This document shows positions 55,562 to 64,000 of a DNA stretch of 64,000 nt, piece after piece. A program made the position numbers and the translations under genes. The stretch's first letter is position 1. Each line of letters starts with the position of its first letter. Below the pieces are notes generated by a model. The model made no database searches. It was not told where the DNA came from and saw only the letters and a list, made by a program, of their open reading frames with translations. The stretch is from JACCWP01 sp963801045 (GTDB lineage: Bacteria > Actinomycetota > Actinomycetes > Propionibacteriales > Nocardioidaceae), in assembly GCA_963801045.1 (NCBI GenBank), contig CAWDDC010000003.1, positions 558,001 through 622,000 of the forward strand, given 5' to 3'.

Positions 55562-56503
55562 GTGGCCCACGGCACGCACGACTACGACGACGACCCCCGC
55601 AACGACCGCGCCCTGGTGCTGGTCAACGGCGACCTGGTGCCGCGCGAACGCGCGGTGGTCTCGGTCTTCGACAGCGGCTTCGTGCTGGGCGACGGCGTCT
55701 GGGAGGGACTCCGCGTCAGCGGCGGCCACCCGGCGTTCATCGAGCGGCACCTCGACCGGCTGTACGAGGGAGCGGCCGCGATCGCGCTCGACATCGGGCG
55801 CACCCGCGAGCAGCTGACCGGCGACGTCTACCGGCTGCTGGCGGCCAACGAGATGACCGACGGCGTGCACGTCCGGCTGATGGTCACGCGCGGCGTCAAG
55901 CGCACGCCCTACCAGGACCCGCGGGTCACGGTCGGGCCGGCGACCGTCGTGATGATCGCCGAGCACAAGCAGCCGCTGCCGTCGACCGTCGAGCAGGGCA
56001 TCACCTTGTTCACCACGCACGTGCGGCGGGCGTCGCCGGACACGCTCGACCCGAAGCTCAACGCCCACAGCAAGCTGAACGACATCACCGCCTGCATCCA
56101 GGCCTACACCGCGGGCGCCGACGAGGCGCTGATGCTCGACCCGCACGGGTTCGTCGCCACCTGCAACTCGACGCACTTCTTCGTCGTACGCCCCGGCGAC
56201 CCGTTCGAGGGCGGGCAGCCGGAGGTCTGGACGTCGGACGGCCGCTACTGCCTGGCCGGCATCACCCGCGCCAACGTGCTGCGGGTCTGCCACGAGGCCG
56301 GCATCACCGCGCGCGAGACGACGTTCAGCCTCACCGACGTCTACGGCGCCAGCGAGGCGTTCTGCACCGGCACCTTCGCCGGCGTCGTCCCCGTGCGCGA
56401 GATCGACGGGCGGCAGATCGGTGACGGCACCCGCGGCCCGGTCGTGCGGCGGCTGCAGCAGCTGTACGCCGATCTGGTCGCCCGCGACGTCGCGGCGCGG
56501 TGA
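55562..56503 (+). CDS. PLP-dependent class IV aminotransferase
   Basis: The gene is intact, 313 residues from GTG 55562, eight bases after TAGCCT. Fold-type IV blocks are VFDSGFVLGDGVWEGLRVSG, FIERHLDRLYEGAAAIALDI, the PLP lysine in LDPKLNAHSKLNDITACIQA, and DEALMLDPHGFVATCNSTHF. SEAFCTGTFAGVVPVREIDG near the end is the cofactor phosphate loop. This covers branched-chain, D-alanine and 4-amino-4-deoxychorismate types; the sequence looks closest to branched-chain or D-amino-acid aminotransferases. It is coupled to the following gene by TGATG. Confidence 0.88.
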   Translation: MAHGTHDYDDDPRNDRALVLVNGDLVPRERAVVSVFDSGFVLGDGVWEGLRVSGGHPAFIERHLDRLYEGAAAIALDIGRTREQLTGDVYRLLAANEMTDGVHVRLMVTRGVKRTPYQDPRVTVGPATVVMIAEHKQPLPSTVEQGITLFTTHVRRASPDTLDPKLNAHSKLNDITACIQAYTAGADEALMLDPHGFVATCNSTHFFVVRPGDPFEGGQPEVWTSDGRYCLAGITRANVLRVCHEAGITARETTFSLTDVYGASEAFCTGTFAGVVPVREIDGRQIGDGTRGPVVRRLQQLYADLVARDVAAR

Positions 56504-57226
56504 TGGAGCCGGTCCGGCTCGCGGTCTGGTCCGGCCCGCGCAACATCTCGACCGCGCTGATGCGGTCGTGGGAGAACCGCCCGGACTGCGTCGTCGTCGA
56601 CGAGCCGCTGTACGCCGCGTACCTCACGGCCACCGGCATCGACCACCCCGGCCGGGACGAGATCGTGGCCGCCGGCGAGACCGACTACGCGCGGGCCGTG
56701 GACGCGCTGCAGGCGCCGCTCCCGGACGGAGTGCGGGTGCAGTACCAGAAGCAGATGAGCCACCACCTGCCCGCCGACAGCGGATGGGTGGCCGGGCTCA
56801 CCAACGTGTTGCTGACCAGGGATCCAGCGCGAGGTGGTGGCGTCGTACGTGCGCTCGCGCTCCGAGGTGGAGCCCGCCGACATCGGACTGCTGCAGCAGG
56901 CCGACCTGCTGGACACCCTGCTGGCGGCCGGGCAGGACCCGCCGGTCATCGACGCCCGGGACTTCCTGCGGGACCCGGAGGCACACCTGCGCTGGTGGTG
57001 CGACTGGCTCGGGCTGCCGTTCACCGACGCGATGCTGCACTGGCCGCCGGGCCCGCGCGACAGCGACGGGGTGTGGGCGCCGTACTGGTACGACGCGGTG
57101 CTGTCCTCGACCGGCTTCGAACCGTGGCGGCCGCGGGACGTCGACCTGTCCCCGCACGACGCGGCAGTCGCGGAGACCTGCCGCGCAGCCTACGAACGGC
57201 TGTACGCCCGGCGGGTGCGGGTCTGA
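56503..57226 (+). CDS. Sulfotransferase-like P-loop protein (one frameshift)
   Basis: About 240 residues from ATG 56503, overlapping the aminotransferase stop. LAVWSGPRNISTALMRSWEN is a PAPS-like P-loop, then VVVDEPLYAAYLTATGIDHP. One extra G near 56825 breaks LLTRDPREVVASY. DARDFLRDPEAHLRWWCDWL, GLPFTDAMLHWPPGPR follows. Such proteins are repeatedly found next to, or fused with, class IV aminotransferases, but the reaction is not established. It is distinct from the five surface-glycan sulfotransferases. Confidence 0.75.
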
Positions 57227-57234
57227 CCGCCGGC

Positions 57235-57891
57235 CTACTGGTCACCCGCGCCGACCGGCCGCCCGAACGTCACGGCGTCGCGTACCGGTGCCGGCGCGCT
57301 GTGAGCGAGCTGGTGGTCGGGCCGCGCGCCGAGCGCGTCGTTGACGGTGGAGAAAGCGATGCGCAGGCCGACGTAGGCGGTGAGCGCAAAGATCTGCGCC
57401 TCGTCGTAGCCCGCGTCCCGCAGCGCCTGCACGTCGGCGTCGTCGGTGCCGTTGGGGTCGCGGGTGATCTGCCGGGCCCACCTCGCCAGCGCCTGTTCCG
57501 CCGGGTCGAGCTGCCCGTCGTCGCCCCGGAGCACACCCGCGGCCACGTCGTCGCCGGCCTCTCCCGCCAGCTTCTTGCCCCAGGCCAGCGAGCAGTACGA
57601 GTCGCCGAGCGCGGACGCGCAGGCGGCGATCAGGACGCCGCGCTGGCGCAGGGAGAGCCCGGCTGCGCCCGCGGTCTGATCGAGCAGTGCGGCCAGGCCC
57701 GCTCGCGCCGCCGGCTGCTGGGCCCAGAGCCGGGTCAGGTTCATCACGTAACCGACGTCGTCGACGTCGTCGTCGTACAGACGCTGCACGTCGGCAGTCG
57801 CCGGCGGCAGCTCGAGGAAGCCGAGCTCCGGCCCGGGCCAGTCGCCGCGATCGGCGTCCGTCGCACCGTCCGCGCCTGGGGGTGTCGTCAT
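57235..57891 (-). CDS. Carboxymuconolactone decarboxylase/AhpD-like protein
   Basis: The gene is intact, 218 residues from ATG 57891. The helical AhpD-type core reads LSLRQRGVLIAACASALGDS, YCSLAWGKKLAGEAGDDVAA, ALARWARQITRDPNGTDDAD and VGLRIAFSTVNDALGARPDH. Only one cysteine (YCSLAWG) remains of the usual CxxC redox pair, so peroxidase activity is uncertain. This matches 'peroxidase-related' CMD proteins. Its start overlaps the stop of the hydrolase gene (ATGA). Confidence 0.8.
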   Translation of the reverse strand: MTTPPGADGATDADRGDWPGPELGFLELPPATADVQRLYDDDVDDVGYVMNLTRLWAQQPAARAGLAALLDQTAGAAGLSLRQRGVLIAACASALGDSYCSLAWGKKLAGEAGDDVAAGVLRGDDGQLDPAEQALARWARQITRDPNGTDDADVQALRDAGYDEAQIFALTAYVGLRIAFSTVNDALGARPDHQLAHSAPAPVRDAVTFGRPVGAGDQ

Positions 57892-58866
57892 GGGCCGCCT
57901 CCCGGCTCGTCGTCGCAGCAAGGTACAGCCGACGACGACTGGTCCGCGTCACGCAGGGTGGTGAGGATGTCGTCCCAGTGCTGCACGAGCGTGGCCAGGT
58001 GCGTGGTCTGCTCCCGGACCACCAGGGTGGCGCCGGGGACGTGCTCGGCCAGCCAGCGACCGTTTCGCACCGGCGCGTTGGCGTCCAGCTCGCCGTACCA
58101 GAGCCAGGTCGGGCAGCCGATGGACTCGGGCCGGACCTCCCACGGGTGGAACATCACGGCGGCGTCGCGCAGGTAGCCGTCCGGGCACGCCAGCGCCTCC
58201 CGCACCGCGGCCGCGACGTCGGCGGGCGGGAGAGCGGCCAGCAGTGCGGCGTCCTGGCGCAGGCAGCTGCCCGGACCACCGTCGGGCCAGCGCCACGTCC
58301 TCGGTCGTCCTCGGGCGCCACCCCGGCGACGAACCGCTCGAACTCCGGGCGCATCAGCTCGGCGGCCTCGTCGACGCTGATCGACGCCAGCCCGGTGACG
58401 AACGCCTGCTGCGACGGCGACAGGTCGTCGCGGTGCACGGGAGGGTCCAGCTCGGTCGTCGGCCCCGGCGCGGCGACCACGCCGACCGCCGTCACCCGGT
58501 CCGGGTGCCGCGCCGCGCAGGCGAGTGCGTACGGCCCGCCGACGGACATGCCGAGCACGGCGAAGCCGGTCGATGCCGAGCAAGTCCGGCGACGGCGAGG
58601 GTGTCGTCGGCGACCGACGCGTGCCCGGACGCGCACGGCTCGGACCGCCCGTAACCCGGTCGGTTGACCGCCACCAGCCGCACGCCGGCCCGGCGCGCTG
58701 CCCCGTCACCGCTGAACGCGGCCCGGCGGGTGTCGGGGCACCCGTGCAGGAAGAAGACGACCGGCCCGGTTGCCGCTCCGCCCTGCCAGAGCTGGGCCAC
58801 CCGGCCGTCCGGCAACGTCACCAGGTCGTCGTCGCGGCTGCTCTCCACGGGCGCATTGTCGACCAT
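57888..58866 (-). CDS. Alpha/beta-fold hydrolase (frameshifted)
   Basis: About 325 residues from ATG 58866; GTG 58848 is an alternative. VVFFLHGCPDTRRAAFSGDG holds the oxyanion HG motif, FAVLGMSVGGPYALACAARH the nucleophile elbow GMSVGG, and REQTTHLATLVQHWDDILTT the catalytic histidine. CPTWLWYGELDANAPVRNGR carries the acid. Extra bases near 58590, 58572 and 58285 break the middle. Substrate unknown. Coupled to the CMD-family gene and divergent from the methyltransferase. Confidence 0.82.
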
Positions 58867-58908
58867 CGGACCCGTGCCGCAGCCCACCGCAGTGGATATA
58901 TTCGCCCG

Positions 58909-59706
58909 GTGACCTTCGACGTCAGCGCCGACGCCTACGGCCGGTTCATGGGTCGGTTCTCCGAGCCGCTGGCTGCGCAGTTCGCCGACCGGCTGCCGAT
59001 GCGACCCGGTGACCGGGCGCTGGACGTGGGGTGCGGACCCGGTGCGCTGACCGCAGAGCTGGTGGACCGGTTGGGCGCCTCGGCCGTCTCGGCGATCGAC
59101 CCGTCCGCGTCGTTCGTGGCGGCCGCCAGCGCACGCTTCCCGGGCATCGACGTGCGGTCCGGGGTCGCCGAGCAGCTGCCCTTCGCCGACGACTCCGTCG
59201 ACCTCGCCGTCGCGCAGCTGGTCGTGCACTTCATGTCCGATCCGGTCGCGGGGTTCCGGCAGATGGCGCGGGTCACCCGGCCGGGCGGCATCGTCGCGGC
59301 CTGCGTGTGGGACCACGCCGGCGGCGGCGGGCCGCTGGCGACGTTCTGGCAGGCGGTGCGCGACATCGACCCCGAGGCGCACGACGAGTCCGGGCTCGCC
59401 GGAGCCCGGGAAGGGCATCTGGCACAGCTGTGCGACGCCGCCGGCCTGACCGGCATCGAGTCCTCGTCGCTGGCCGTCGACGTCCGGTTCGCAACCTTCG
59501 AGGCGTGGTGGGACTCCTTCTCTCTGGGCGTCGGCCCGGCCGGGGCGTACGTCGCCGGACTGGACGAGTCGCGACGACAGCTGCTCCGGAGCCGGTGCGA
59601 GGAGCGGCTGCCGGCTGCGCCGTTCGAGATCCACGGCTCGGCCTGGTGCGTCCAGGCCCGTCCACCGCCGACCGCATCCCCATCGCCGCCGAGCGCGGGC
59701 CGATGA
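58909..59706 (+). CDS. Class I SAM-dependent methyltransferase
   Basis: About 265 residues from GTG 58909, six bases after TATATT (leaderless). Motif I is DRALDVGCGPGALTAELVDR, then SAIDPSASFVAAASARFPGI, AEQLPFADDSVDLAVAQLVV and MARVTRPGGIVAACVWDHAG, all of the Methyltransf_11/25 (UbiE-like) type. The C-terminal end PPPTASPSPPSAGR is odd; a base error near 59660 could have replaced a more usual end. Substrate unknown. Confidence 0.85.
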   Translation: MTFDVSADAYGRFMGRFSEPLAAQFADRLPMRPGDRALDVGCGPGALTAELVDRLGASAVSAIDPSASFVAAASARFPGIDVRSGVAEQLPFADDSVDLAVAQLVVHFMSDPVAGFRQMARVTRPGGIVAACVWDHAGGGGPLATFWQAVRDIDPEAHDESGLAGAREGHLAQLCDAAGLTGIESSSLAVDVRFATFEAWWDSFSLGVGPAGAYVAGLDESRRQLLRSRCEERLPAAPFEIHGSAWCVQARPPPTASPSPPSAGR

Positions 59707-59789
59707 GTTTGCCCGCCGGCGCGAGTCCCCCTGGCGTGGGTCGAGCACGATCCGCGGACGCGACGAGAACCCCCGAGGGACGGCAACCG

Positions 59790-60188
59790 ATGACCGACGA
59801 CGAGAAGCAGATCCGGGCGCTGATCGAGGACTGGGCCAGTGCGGTGCACGCCGGCGACCTGGACGGCGTCCTCGCCGACCACGCCGCCGACATCGTGATG
59901 TTCGACGTGCCACCGCCCAACGACGGCATCCGGGGCATCGACGCCTACCGCGCGGCGTGGCCGCCGTTCTTCAGCTGGCAGGCCGCGGGCGCCCGCTTCG
60001 AGATCGTCTCGCTCGACGTCACCGCCGGCGAGGACGTCGCGTTCGCGTACGCCCTGCTGCGCTGCAACACCGACGAGGGGCTGCGCGACGACCCGGACCA
60101 GCGGCTGCGCCTGACCGTCGGCCTGCGCAAGGACGGCGGACGGTGGCTCGTGACGCACGAGCACCACTCGTTTCCCGACAAGGGTTGA
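59790..60188 (+). CDS. SnoaL/NTF2-like (SgcJ/EcaC-type) small protein
   Basis: The gene is intact, 132 residues from ATG 59790. TDDEKQIRALIEDWASAVHA, GDLDGVLADHAADIVMFDVP, GIDAYRAAWPPFFSWQAAG and DGGRWLVTHEHHSFP are typical of the cystatin-like NTF2 fold seen in ketosteroid isomerase and SnoaL relatives. It could bind or isomerise a small molecule; often annotated as 'YybH/SgcJ' family. No close partner gene. Confidence 0.82.
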   Translation: MTDDEKQIRALIEDWASAVHAGDLDGVLADHAADIVMFDVPPPNDGIRGIDAYRAAWPPFFSWQAAGARFEIVSLDVTAGEDVAFAYALLRCNTDEGLRDDPDQRLRLTVGLRKDGGRWLVTHEHHSFPDKG

Positions 60189-60196
60189 GGGCCTCG

Positions 60197-60612
60197 CTAG
60201 CCCTGTGGCTGAGCGATGTTGACCATCCACGCGATGCCGTAGGCGTCCACGCACATGCCGAACTCGTCGCCCCACATCTGCTTCTCCAGGGGAGCGCTGA
60301 CGGTGCCGGCCGCGGACAGCTTGTCCCAGTAGCCGCGCAGCTCGTCGCCGTCGTCACCGGACAGGCTCACGGCGATGTTGTCGCCGGGGTTGTGCGACAT
60401 GCCGGGCGGGGTGTCGGCACCCATCAAGCGTGAACCCGTGGTCGGTCTCGAGCTGGCCGTGCATGATCTTGTCGGCCTCCGGCGCGTCCTTGTCGCCGAA
60501 CTCACCGAACGTGTTGAGCGTTCAGCGTGCCGCCGAAGACGCTGGCGTAGAACTCCATCGCCTCCCGCGCGTTGCCGTCGAAGGTGATGTAGGGGTTGAG
60601 ACGTGAGGCCAT
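60197..60612 (-). CDS. VOC-family PhnB-like protein (frameshifted)
   Basis: About 137 residues from ATG 60612 (MASRLNPYITFDGNAREAME). After extra bases near 60525 and 60427 it reads FYASVFGGTLNTFGEFGDKD, GQLETDHGFTLMGADTPPGM and VDAYGIAWMVNIAQPQ. This is the PhnB/3-demethylubiquinone methyltransferase-like subgroup of the VOC fold (PF06983). Its biochemical role is unknown; many copies occur in actinobacteria. Confidence 0.82.
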
Positions 60613-60682
60613 CGGATGCTCCTTGCACGAGAGGCGGTTGGGTGCCCGCACAGTAGCCACCGGCACCGACAACGTGCACGGG

Positions 60683-61106
60683 CTAACGGGGAGCCAGCGA
60701 CGGGCTCCACACCTCGGCGGCGGTGCCGTTGGCCACGTGGTCGCCGTAGACCCGCACCTTGTAGTCGATCGGATGTCCAGGCTCTCGAGTGAGCTCGCGG
60801 ATCCGGGCGATCACCTGCTCCCGGTGCGCCTGCAGCAGGCGGAGCCGCTCCCGCTCGTTGCCCGGTCCCTGCCGGACGAGGTCGGCGTACGCACGAATGA
60901 CGGTCAACGGCATGCCCGAGGCGCGGAACCGGGTGCAGATGCCGAGCCACTCCACGTCGTCCTCGCTGTAAACCCGGCGCCTGCCGGGCCCGCGAGACCA
61001 GTCCGGCGAGCAGGCCCTCCTGCTCGTAGTAACGCAGTGCGTGCACGCTCAGCCCGGTGCGCTCGGCGACCTGCCCGATGCTGAGGCCTGGTGCGATCGT
61101 GGTCAT
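60683..61106 (-). CDS. MerR-family transcriptional regulator (one frameshift)
   Basis: About 140 residues from ATG 61106. The winged HTH is LSIGQVAERTGLSVHALRYY, EQEGLLAGLVSR; one extra base near 60980 breaks RAGRRRVYSEDDVEWLGICT. The dimer helix is RLLQAHREQVIARIRELTRE. It has no metal-binding cysteines, so it is the SoxR/BmrR-like organic-signal type. It is divergent from the SDR at 61162, whose promoter has the 19-base spacer MerR proteins act on. Confidence 0.88.
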
Positions 61107-61123
61107 GCCAGGGAGCCTCGGGG

Positions 61124-61154
61124 TTGACCTAGAGTCGGCTCTAGTTCCTAGCGT
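61124..61154 (+). promoter_or_regulatory. MerR-type promoter for the SDR gene
   Basis: TTGACC (61124-61129) and TAGCGT (61149-61154) are 19 bases apart. The spacer holds CTAGAG-TCGG-CTCTAG, an exact inverted repeat. The SDR ATG is seven bases after the -10. With the divergent merR gene starting at 61106, this is a textbook MerR regulatory unit. The same geometry is present at 37701. Confidence 0.72.
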
Positions 61155-61161
61155 TCCCGCC

Positions 61162-61879
61162 ATGTCTGACACCCACACCCCCGTCGCCCTGATCACCGGC
61201 GGCTCCACCGGCATCGGCGCGGCCACGGCCCGCCAGCTCCTAAAGCTCGGCCACCGGGTCGCCGTCACCGGACGCCGCCGCGACCGGCTCGACCGCTTCG
61301 CGAGCGAGTGCGGCGTGCCGGCCGAGCTGCTGACCGTCCCCGGCGACGCCGCCGACTACGAGGCCGTACGTGCCGCCGTCGACGCCACCGTCGACGCGTT
61401 CGGGCGGCTGGACACCGTGGTCGCCAACGCCGGCTACGCCACCCACGACGACCTGGCGAGCGGCGACCCGGCCGGCTGGCGCGACATGGTGCTGACCAAC
61501 GTGCTCGGACCGGCGCTGCTCATCCGGGCCGCGCTGCCGGCCTTGCGGCAGACCCGTGGACGCATCGTCCTGCTCGGCAGTGTCGCAAGCGTCATCCACA
61601 CCTCCGGCAACATCTACGGTGCCACCAAGTGGGCAGTCACCGGGTTGGCCGAGAACACCCGGCTGATGGTCACCGACGACGGGATCGGCGTGACCCTGGT
61701 GTCGCCGGGAGCGGTGGAGACCGACTTCTTCGCGCCGATCGGCGGAGCGCCGAGCGATCGGCCCGGCGGCTACCTGGCAGCCGAGCAGCTGGCCGCGTCG
61801 ATCGTGTGGGCCATCACCCAGCCGCAGGGAGTCGACGTCAACACCATGACGACCGGCCCGTCGGGGTTCCCCGCGGTGA
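61162..61879 (+). CDS. Short-chain dehydrogenase/reductase (frameshift near end)
   Basis: About 238 residues from ATG 61162. LITGGSTGIGAATARQLLKL is the cofactor motif, VVANAGYATHDDLASGDPAG the NAG block, and IVLLGSVASVIHTSGNIYGA, TKWAVTGLAENTRLM gives Ser and YxxxK. The raw frame runs on antisense over the glutaminase gene to 62229. An extra base near 61855 best explains this, and correcting it gives a stop at 61877-61879. It is probably induced through the divergent MerR protein. Substrate unknown. Confidence 0.85.
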
Positions 61880-61885
61880 GGACCC

Positions 61886-61958
61886 CCCAGCCGAGTGGCG
61901 CGGACCGGGGCTCGCCGCGGCGCCACCAGCCCGGTTTCACGCCACTCGCATGGCTGGG
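61886..61958. terminator. Long imperfect hairpin between convergent genes
   Basis: CCCAGCC (61886-61892) with GAGTGGCG (about 61893-61901) pairs with CGCCACTC (61940-61947) and GGCTGGG (61952-61958). It lies between the corrected SDR stop and the glutaminase stop, so it could end transcription from both sides. There is no T tract. Confidence 0.5.
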
Positions 61959-61969
61959 CAGTGGCGCGG

Positions 61970-62974
61970 TCAGACCGCCGGGGCGGAAGGTCCCAGCAGG
62001 GTGTCCTCCTCCTCACCGGCGAACACGTGCAGGCCGAGCTGCTGCGAGACCACCTCGCACACCTGGACGCCGCGAATGCTGTTGCCGAAGGGATCGAGGC
62101 CCGGCGAGAAGGTCGCCATCCCACTCTTGCCGGGGACCGCCGCGAGGATGCCCCCGCTCACGCCGCTCTTGGCCGGCACACCGACGTCAAAGGCCCACTC
62201 GCCCGCGAAGTCGTACATGCCACAGGTGAACATCACGCTGAGCACGTCCCGCACCCGCAGGTCGGGAAGGTGGCGTACGCCGGTGCGGGGGTTGACGCCG
62301 TTGTGGGCGAGGGTCGCCGCCATCATCGCGAGGTCGTCGCACGAGACCAGGACCGAGCACTGCTTGAGGTAGACGCCGAGGGCTTCATCGACGTCGCCGG
62401 TGAGGAAGCCGTAGCTGCGCATGAGGTACGCGATCGCGCGATTGCGGTCGGCCGAGGCCCACTCCCCGTCGAACGTCGCCTGGTCGACGTCCAGGCTGTC
62501 GTTGTCGGCGAAGGCACGCATCACGCCGACGATCCGTTCGATCTTCTCCCCCGCGTCCTTGCCGCGGACGAGGTCGCTGGTCACGATCGCCCCGGCGTTG
62601 ACCATCGGGTTGTGCGGCCGCTGGTCGCGCTCGTCGAGCATGATCGAGTTGAAGGCGTCACCGCTGGGCTCCACGCCGACCCGGGTCGAGACGTGGTCGA
62701 AGCCCCAGTCATTGAGCGCGAGGCAGTAGGCGAACACCTTCGAGATCGACTGCACGGCGAAGGGCCGGTCGTGGTCACCCACGGCGTGCAGGCCGCCGTC
62801 GCGGTCGGCGATGCAGATGCCGAAGGCGTCGCGCTCCTCGCCCGCCTGCTCGTACGCGTGGTAGCCGCGGTCCGGCCGGTAGAACGAGGGGGTGCCCGCG
62901 GGCTCGACGGCCAGCTGCTTCTTGTACAGCGTCTCGACACGAGCATCGATCCGGCGATTCTCCGCTGCGTCCAC
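61970..62974 (-). CDS. glsA: Glutaminase (serine-dependent beta-lactamase fold)
   Basis: The gene is intact, 334 residues. GTG 62974 has GGAGGT six bases upstream, which fixes the start although the frame is open further. The nucleophile motif is FAVQSISKVFAYCLALNDWG (SxxK). Other family blocks are VGVEPSGDAFNSIMLDE, PHNPMVNAGAIVTSDLVRGK, SADRNRAIAYLMRSYGF and DVGVPAKSGVSGGILAAVPG. It hydrolyses glutamine to glutamate and ammonia. A following gene for an exporter is absent, so the role (acid tolerance or nitrogen) is open. Confidence 0.95.
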   Translation of the reverse strand: MDAAENRRIDARVETLYKKQLAVEPAGTPSFYRPDRGYHAYEQAGEERDAFGICIADRDGGLHAVGDHDRPFAVQSISKVFAYCLALNDWGFDHVSTRVGVEPSGDAFNSIMLDERDQRPHNPMVNAGAIVTSDLVRGKDAGEKIERIVGVMRAFADNDSLDVDQATFDGEWASADRNRAIAYLMRSYGFLTGDVDEALGVYLKQCSVLVSCDDLAMMAATLAHNGVNPRTGVRHLPDLRVRDVLSVMFTCGMYDFAGEWAFDVGVPAKSGVSGGILAAVPGKSGMATFSPGLDPFGNSIRGVQVCEVVSQQLGLHVFAGEEEDTLLGPSAPAV

Positions 62975-62997
62975 GTGGTGTACCTCCGACCCGAAGG

Positions 62998-63834
62998 CTA
63001 GCCACTCCTGTCCCAGACCTCGTTGACCTCGCCCGACCCGACCGCGTCGTCGGCGAACGAGAACGATCCGCTGTCGCGCATCTCCTGGGCACCACGCAGG
63101 AACGCCCCCAGGGCCGCTCGGTACAACGCGCTGCCGACGCTGATGCGCGCCACGCCGATCTCGGCGAGCTCGGGCAGCGTGAGCTGGACGCCCTGCAGCC
63201 CCATCAGGACGTTGACCGGGCGGTCGACCGAACGCACGACCTCGACGATGTCCTGCCGGGTGGCCAGCCCGGGCGCGTAGAGCACGTCGGCGCCGGCCTC
63301 CTGGTAGGCCTGCAGCCGCTCGATGGTGTCGGCCAGGTCGGGCCGACCGTGCAGGTAGTTCTCCGCCCGTCCGGTGAGGACGTAGGGGACGTCGAGCGCG
63401 TGCGCCGCCTCGGCGGCCGCGGCCACCCGCTCGGTGGCCGGGCCGAGGTCGTGGATCGGCGCGTCCTCGTCGGCGGTGGCGTCCTCGATGGAACCACCGA
63501 CGACCCCCGCGTCGGCCGACAGCCGGATGGTCTCCGCCACCCCCTCGGGGTCGACCGCGTAGCCACCCTCGAGGTCGGCGCTGACCGGGAGGTCCGTCGC
63601 CCCGGCGATCACCGCGACGTGCTCGATCATCTCGTCCCGGCCCACAGTGGTGTCCCGCCGGCCGCGCGAGAACGCGAAGCCCATGCTGGTCGTCGCCAGC
63701 GCGCTGAACCCGAGGTGCGCGAGCAGTCGCGCGGTGCCGACGTCCCAGGGGTTGGGGATGATGAACGCGTCCCCTGCCTGACCGCGTGCGTGCAGCTCTC
63801 GGAAGGCCAGACCCTTGTCCGCAAGACTCGTCAT
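62998..63834 (-). CDS. Isocitrate lyase/PEP mutase-superfamily protein
   Basis: The gene is intact, 278 residues from ATG 63834, seven bases after TATCCT (leaderless). GDAFIIPNPWDVGTARLLAH, LGFSALATTSMGFAFSRGRR, LPVSADLEGGYAVDPEGVAE and VVGGSIEDATADEDAPIHDL mark the ICL/PEPM TIM barrel; DLEGGY and the SIEDA Glu/Asp bind Mg. The lyase KKCGH loop is absent, so it is not isocitrate lyase; related to 2-methylisocitrate lyase-like and oxaloacetate hydrolase-like proteins. Substrate unknown. Confidence 0.87.
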   Translation of the reverse strand: MTSLADKGLAFRELHARGQAGDAFIIPNPWDVGTARLLAHLGFSALATTSMGFAFSRGRRDTTVGRDEMIEHVAVIAGATDLPVSADLEGGYAVDPEGVAETIRLSADAGVVGGSIEDATADEDAPIHDLGPATERVAAAAEAAHALDVPYVLTGRAENYLHGRPDLADTIERLQAYQEAGADVLYAPGLATRQDIVEVVRSVDRPVNVLMGLQGVQLTLPELAEIGVARISVGSALYRAALGAFLRGAQEMRDSGSFSFADDAVGSGEVNEVWDRSG

Positions 63835-63902
63835 GCGGCACAGGATAGGAATGGCGACCGACACCGACCGTCCCTGACCCGTGGGATCGACAGACTGGCC
63901 AC

Positions 63903-64000
63903 GTGACCTTCTATGACGGCACCGGCGTCTACTACTTCCTCGCCCAGTCGCTGGACGGCTACATCGCCGACAGCGGTGGCGGACTGGACTGGTTGTTCCA
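63903..64000 (+). CDS. Dihydrofolate reductase/RibD C-terminal-family protein (partial, 5' end)
   Basis: Only the first 32 codons are inside the window, from GTG 63903. YFLAQSLDGYIADSGGGLDW followed by LF is the typical start of YwjB/RibD_C-type reductases (PF01872), where the SLDGYIA strand contacts NADPH. Divergent from the PEP mutase-family gene. Function cannot be refined from the fragment. Confidence 0.75.
   Translation, partial: MTFYDGTGVYYFLAQSLDGYIADSGGGLDWLF

Noticed and set aside
61879..62229. C-terminal extension of the SDR over the glutaminase gene
   Set aside because: The extension is Pro/Arg-rich shadow sequence antisense to a conserved gene; one base correction gives a normal SDR end.

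Overview
The window is high-GC DNA from a free-living actinobacterium, most probably Nocardioidaceae (Nocardioides-like; this is inferred from overall character, not from a search). Supporting signs are the abundance of GTG starts, many leaderless genes whose -10 box lies 6-8 bases before the start codon, an RpfB-type resuscitation factor, a SepX/GlpR-type division protein, and mycobacteria-like gene orders (rplY-pth-prs-glmU-tRNA-Gln; metG-tatD-rpfB-rsmA-ispE-ABC-F; galU-moeA-rimJ-glpR beside 5-formyl-THF cyclo-ligase, an FmdB-type zinc ribbon and mscL). No integrase, transposase, phage gene, CRISPR array or replication origin was seen.

Layout. Positions 1-3951 hold four paralogous secreted clan GH-A glycoside hydrolase-like genes (three on minus, one divergent on plus). 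Positions 3959-16820 hold a cell-surface polysaccharide locus. Its long minus-strand operon runs WbaP-like sugar-1-phosphate transferase, Wzz-like co-polymerase, three sulfotransferases, Wzy/O-antigen-ligase-like polymerase, an aminoglycoside-phosphotransferase-fold kinase, another sulfotransferase, and a Wzx flippase. Most of these genes are joined by start/stop overlaps. A GT14 glycosyltransferase and a fifth sulfotransferase lie beside it. Together they predict a Wzx/Wzy-exported, heavily sulfated exopolysaccharide with co-located secreted glycosidases; this is the most interesting system here.

Positions 17186-22147 are housekeeping: pth, rplY, an NAD-binding dehydrogenase, prs, glmU, tRNA-Gln. 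Positions 22232-27724 carry an acyl-CoA desaturase with a FasR-like TetR regulator, a VOC/GNAT/methyltransferase operon, and an amidase with a divergent MarR regulator. Positions 27750-37697 are a second housekeeping block (ABC-F ATPase, ispE, rsmA, rpfB, tatD, metG, rsmI, protein O-mannosyltransferase). Positions 37739-40273 carry an SDR, a divergent QueA-like protein and a siderophore-interacting-type flavoreductase. Positions 40465-46370 hold tRNA-Ala and the glpR/sepX-rimJ-mog-moaC-moeA(glp)-galU division/molybdopterin cluster with 5-FCL. Positions 46342-64000 are mixed accessory metabolism: penicillin acylase, FmdB protein, SAF protein, MscL, epimerase, AIM24 protein, TetR-MFS efflux pair, LysE exporter, class IV aminotransferase plus sulfotransferase, peroxidase-like and hydrolase genes, MerR-SDR pair, glutaminase, PEP mutase-family enzyme, and the start of a RibD/DHFR-like gene.

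Sequence quality matters. About half of the protein genes, including essential ones (glmU, ispE, rsmA, rplY), are broken by single-base frameshifts. Nearly all fit one extra base, often a C between two Gs or a G between two Cs. I treat these as sequencing or assembly errors, annotate the genes across them, and do not call them pseudogenes.
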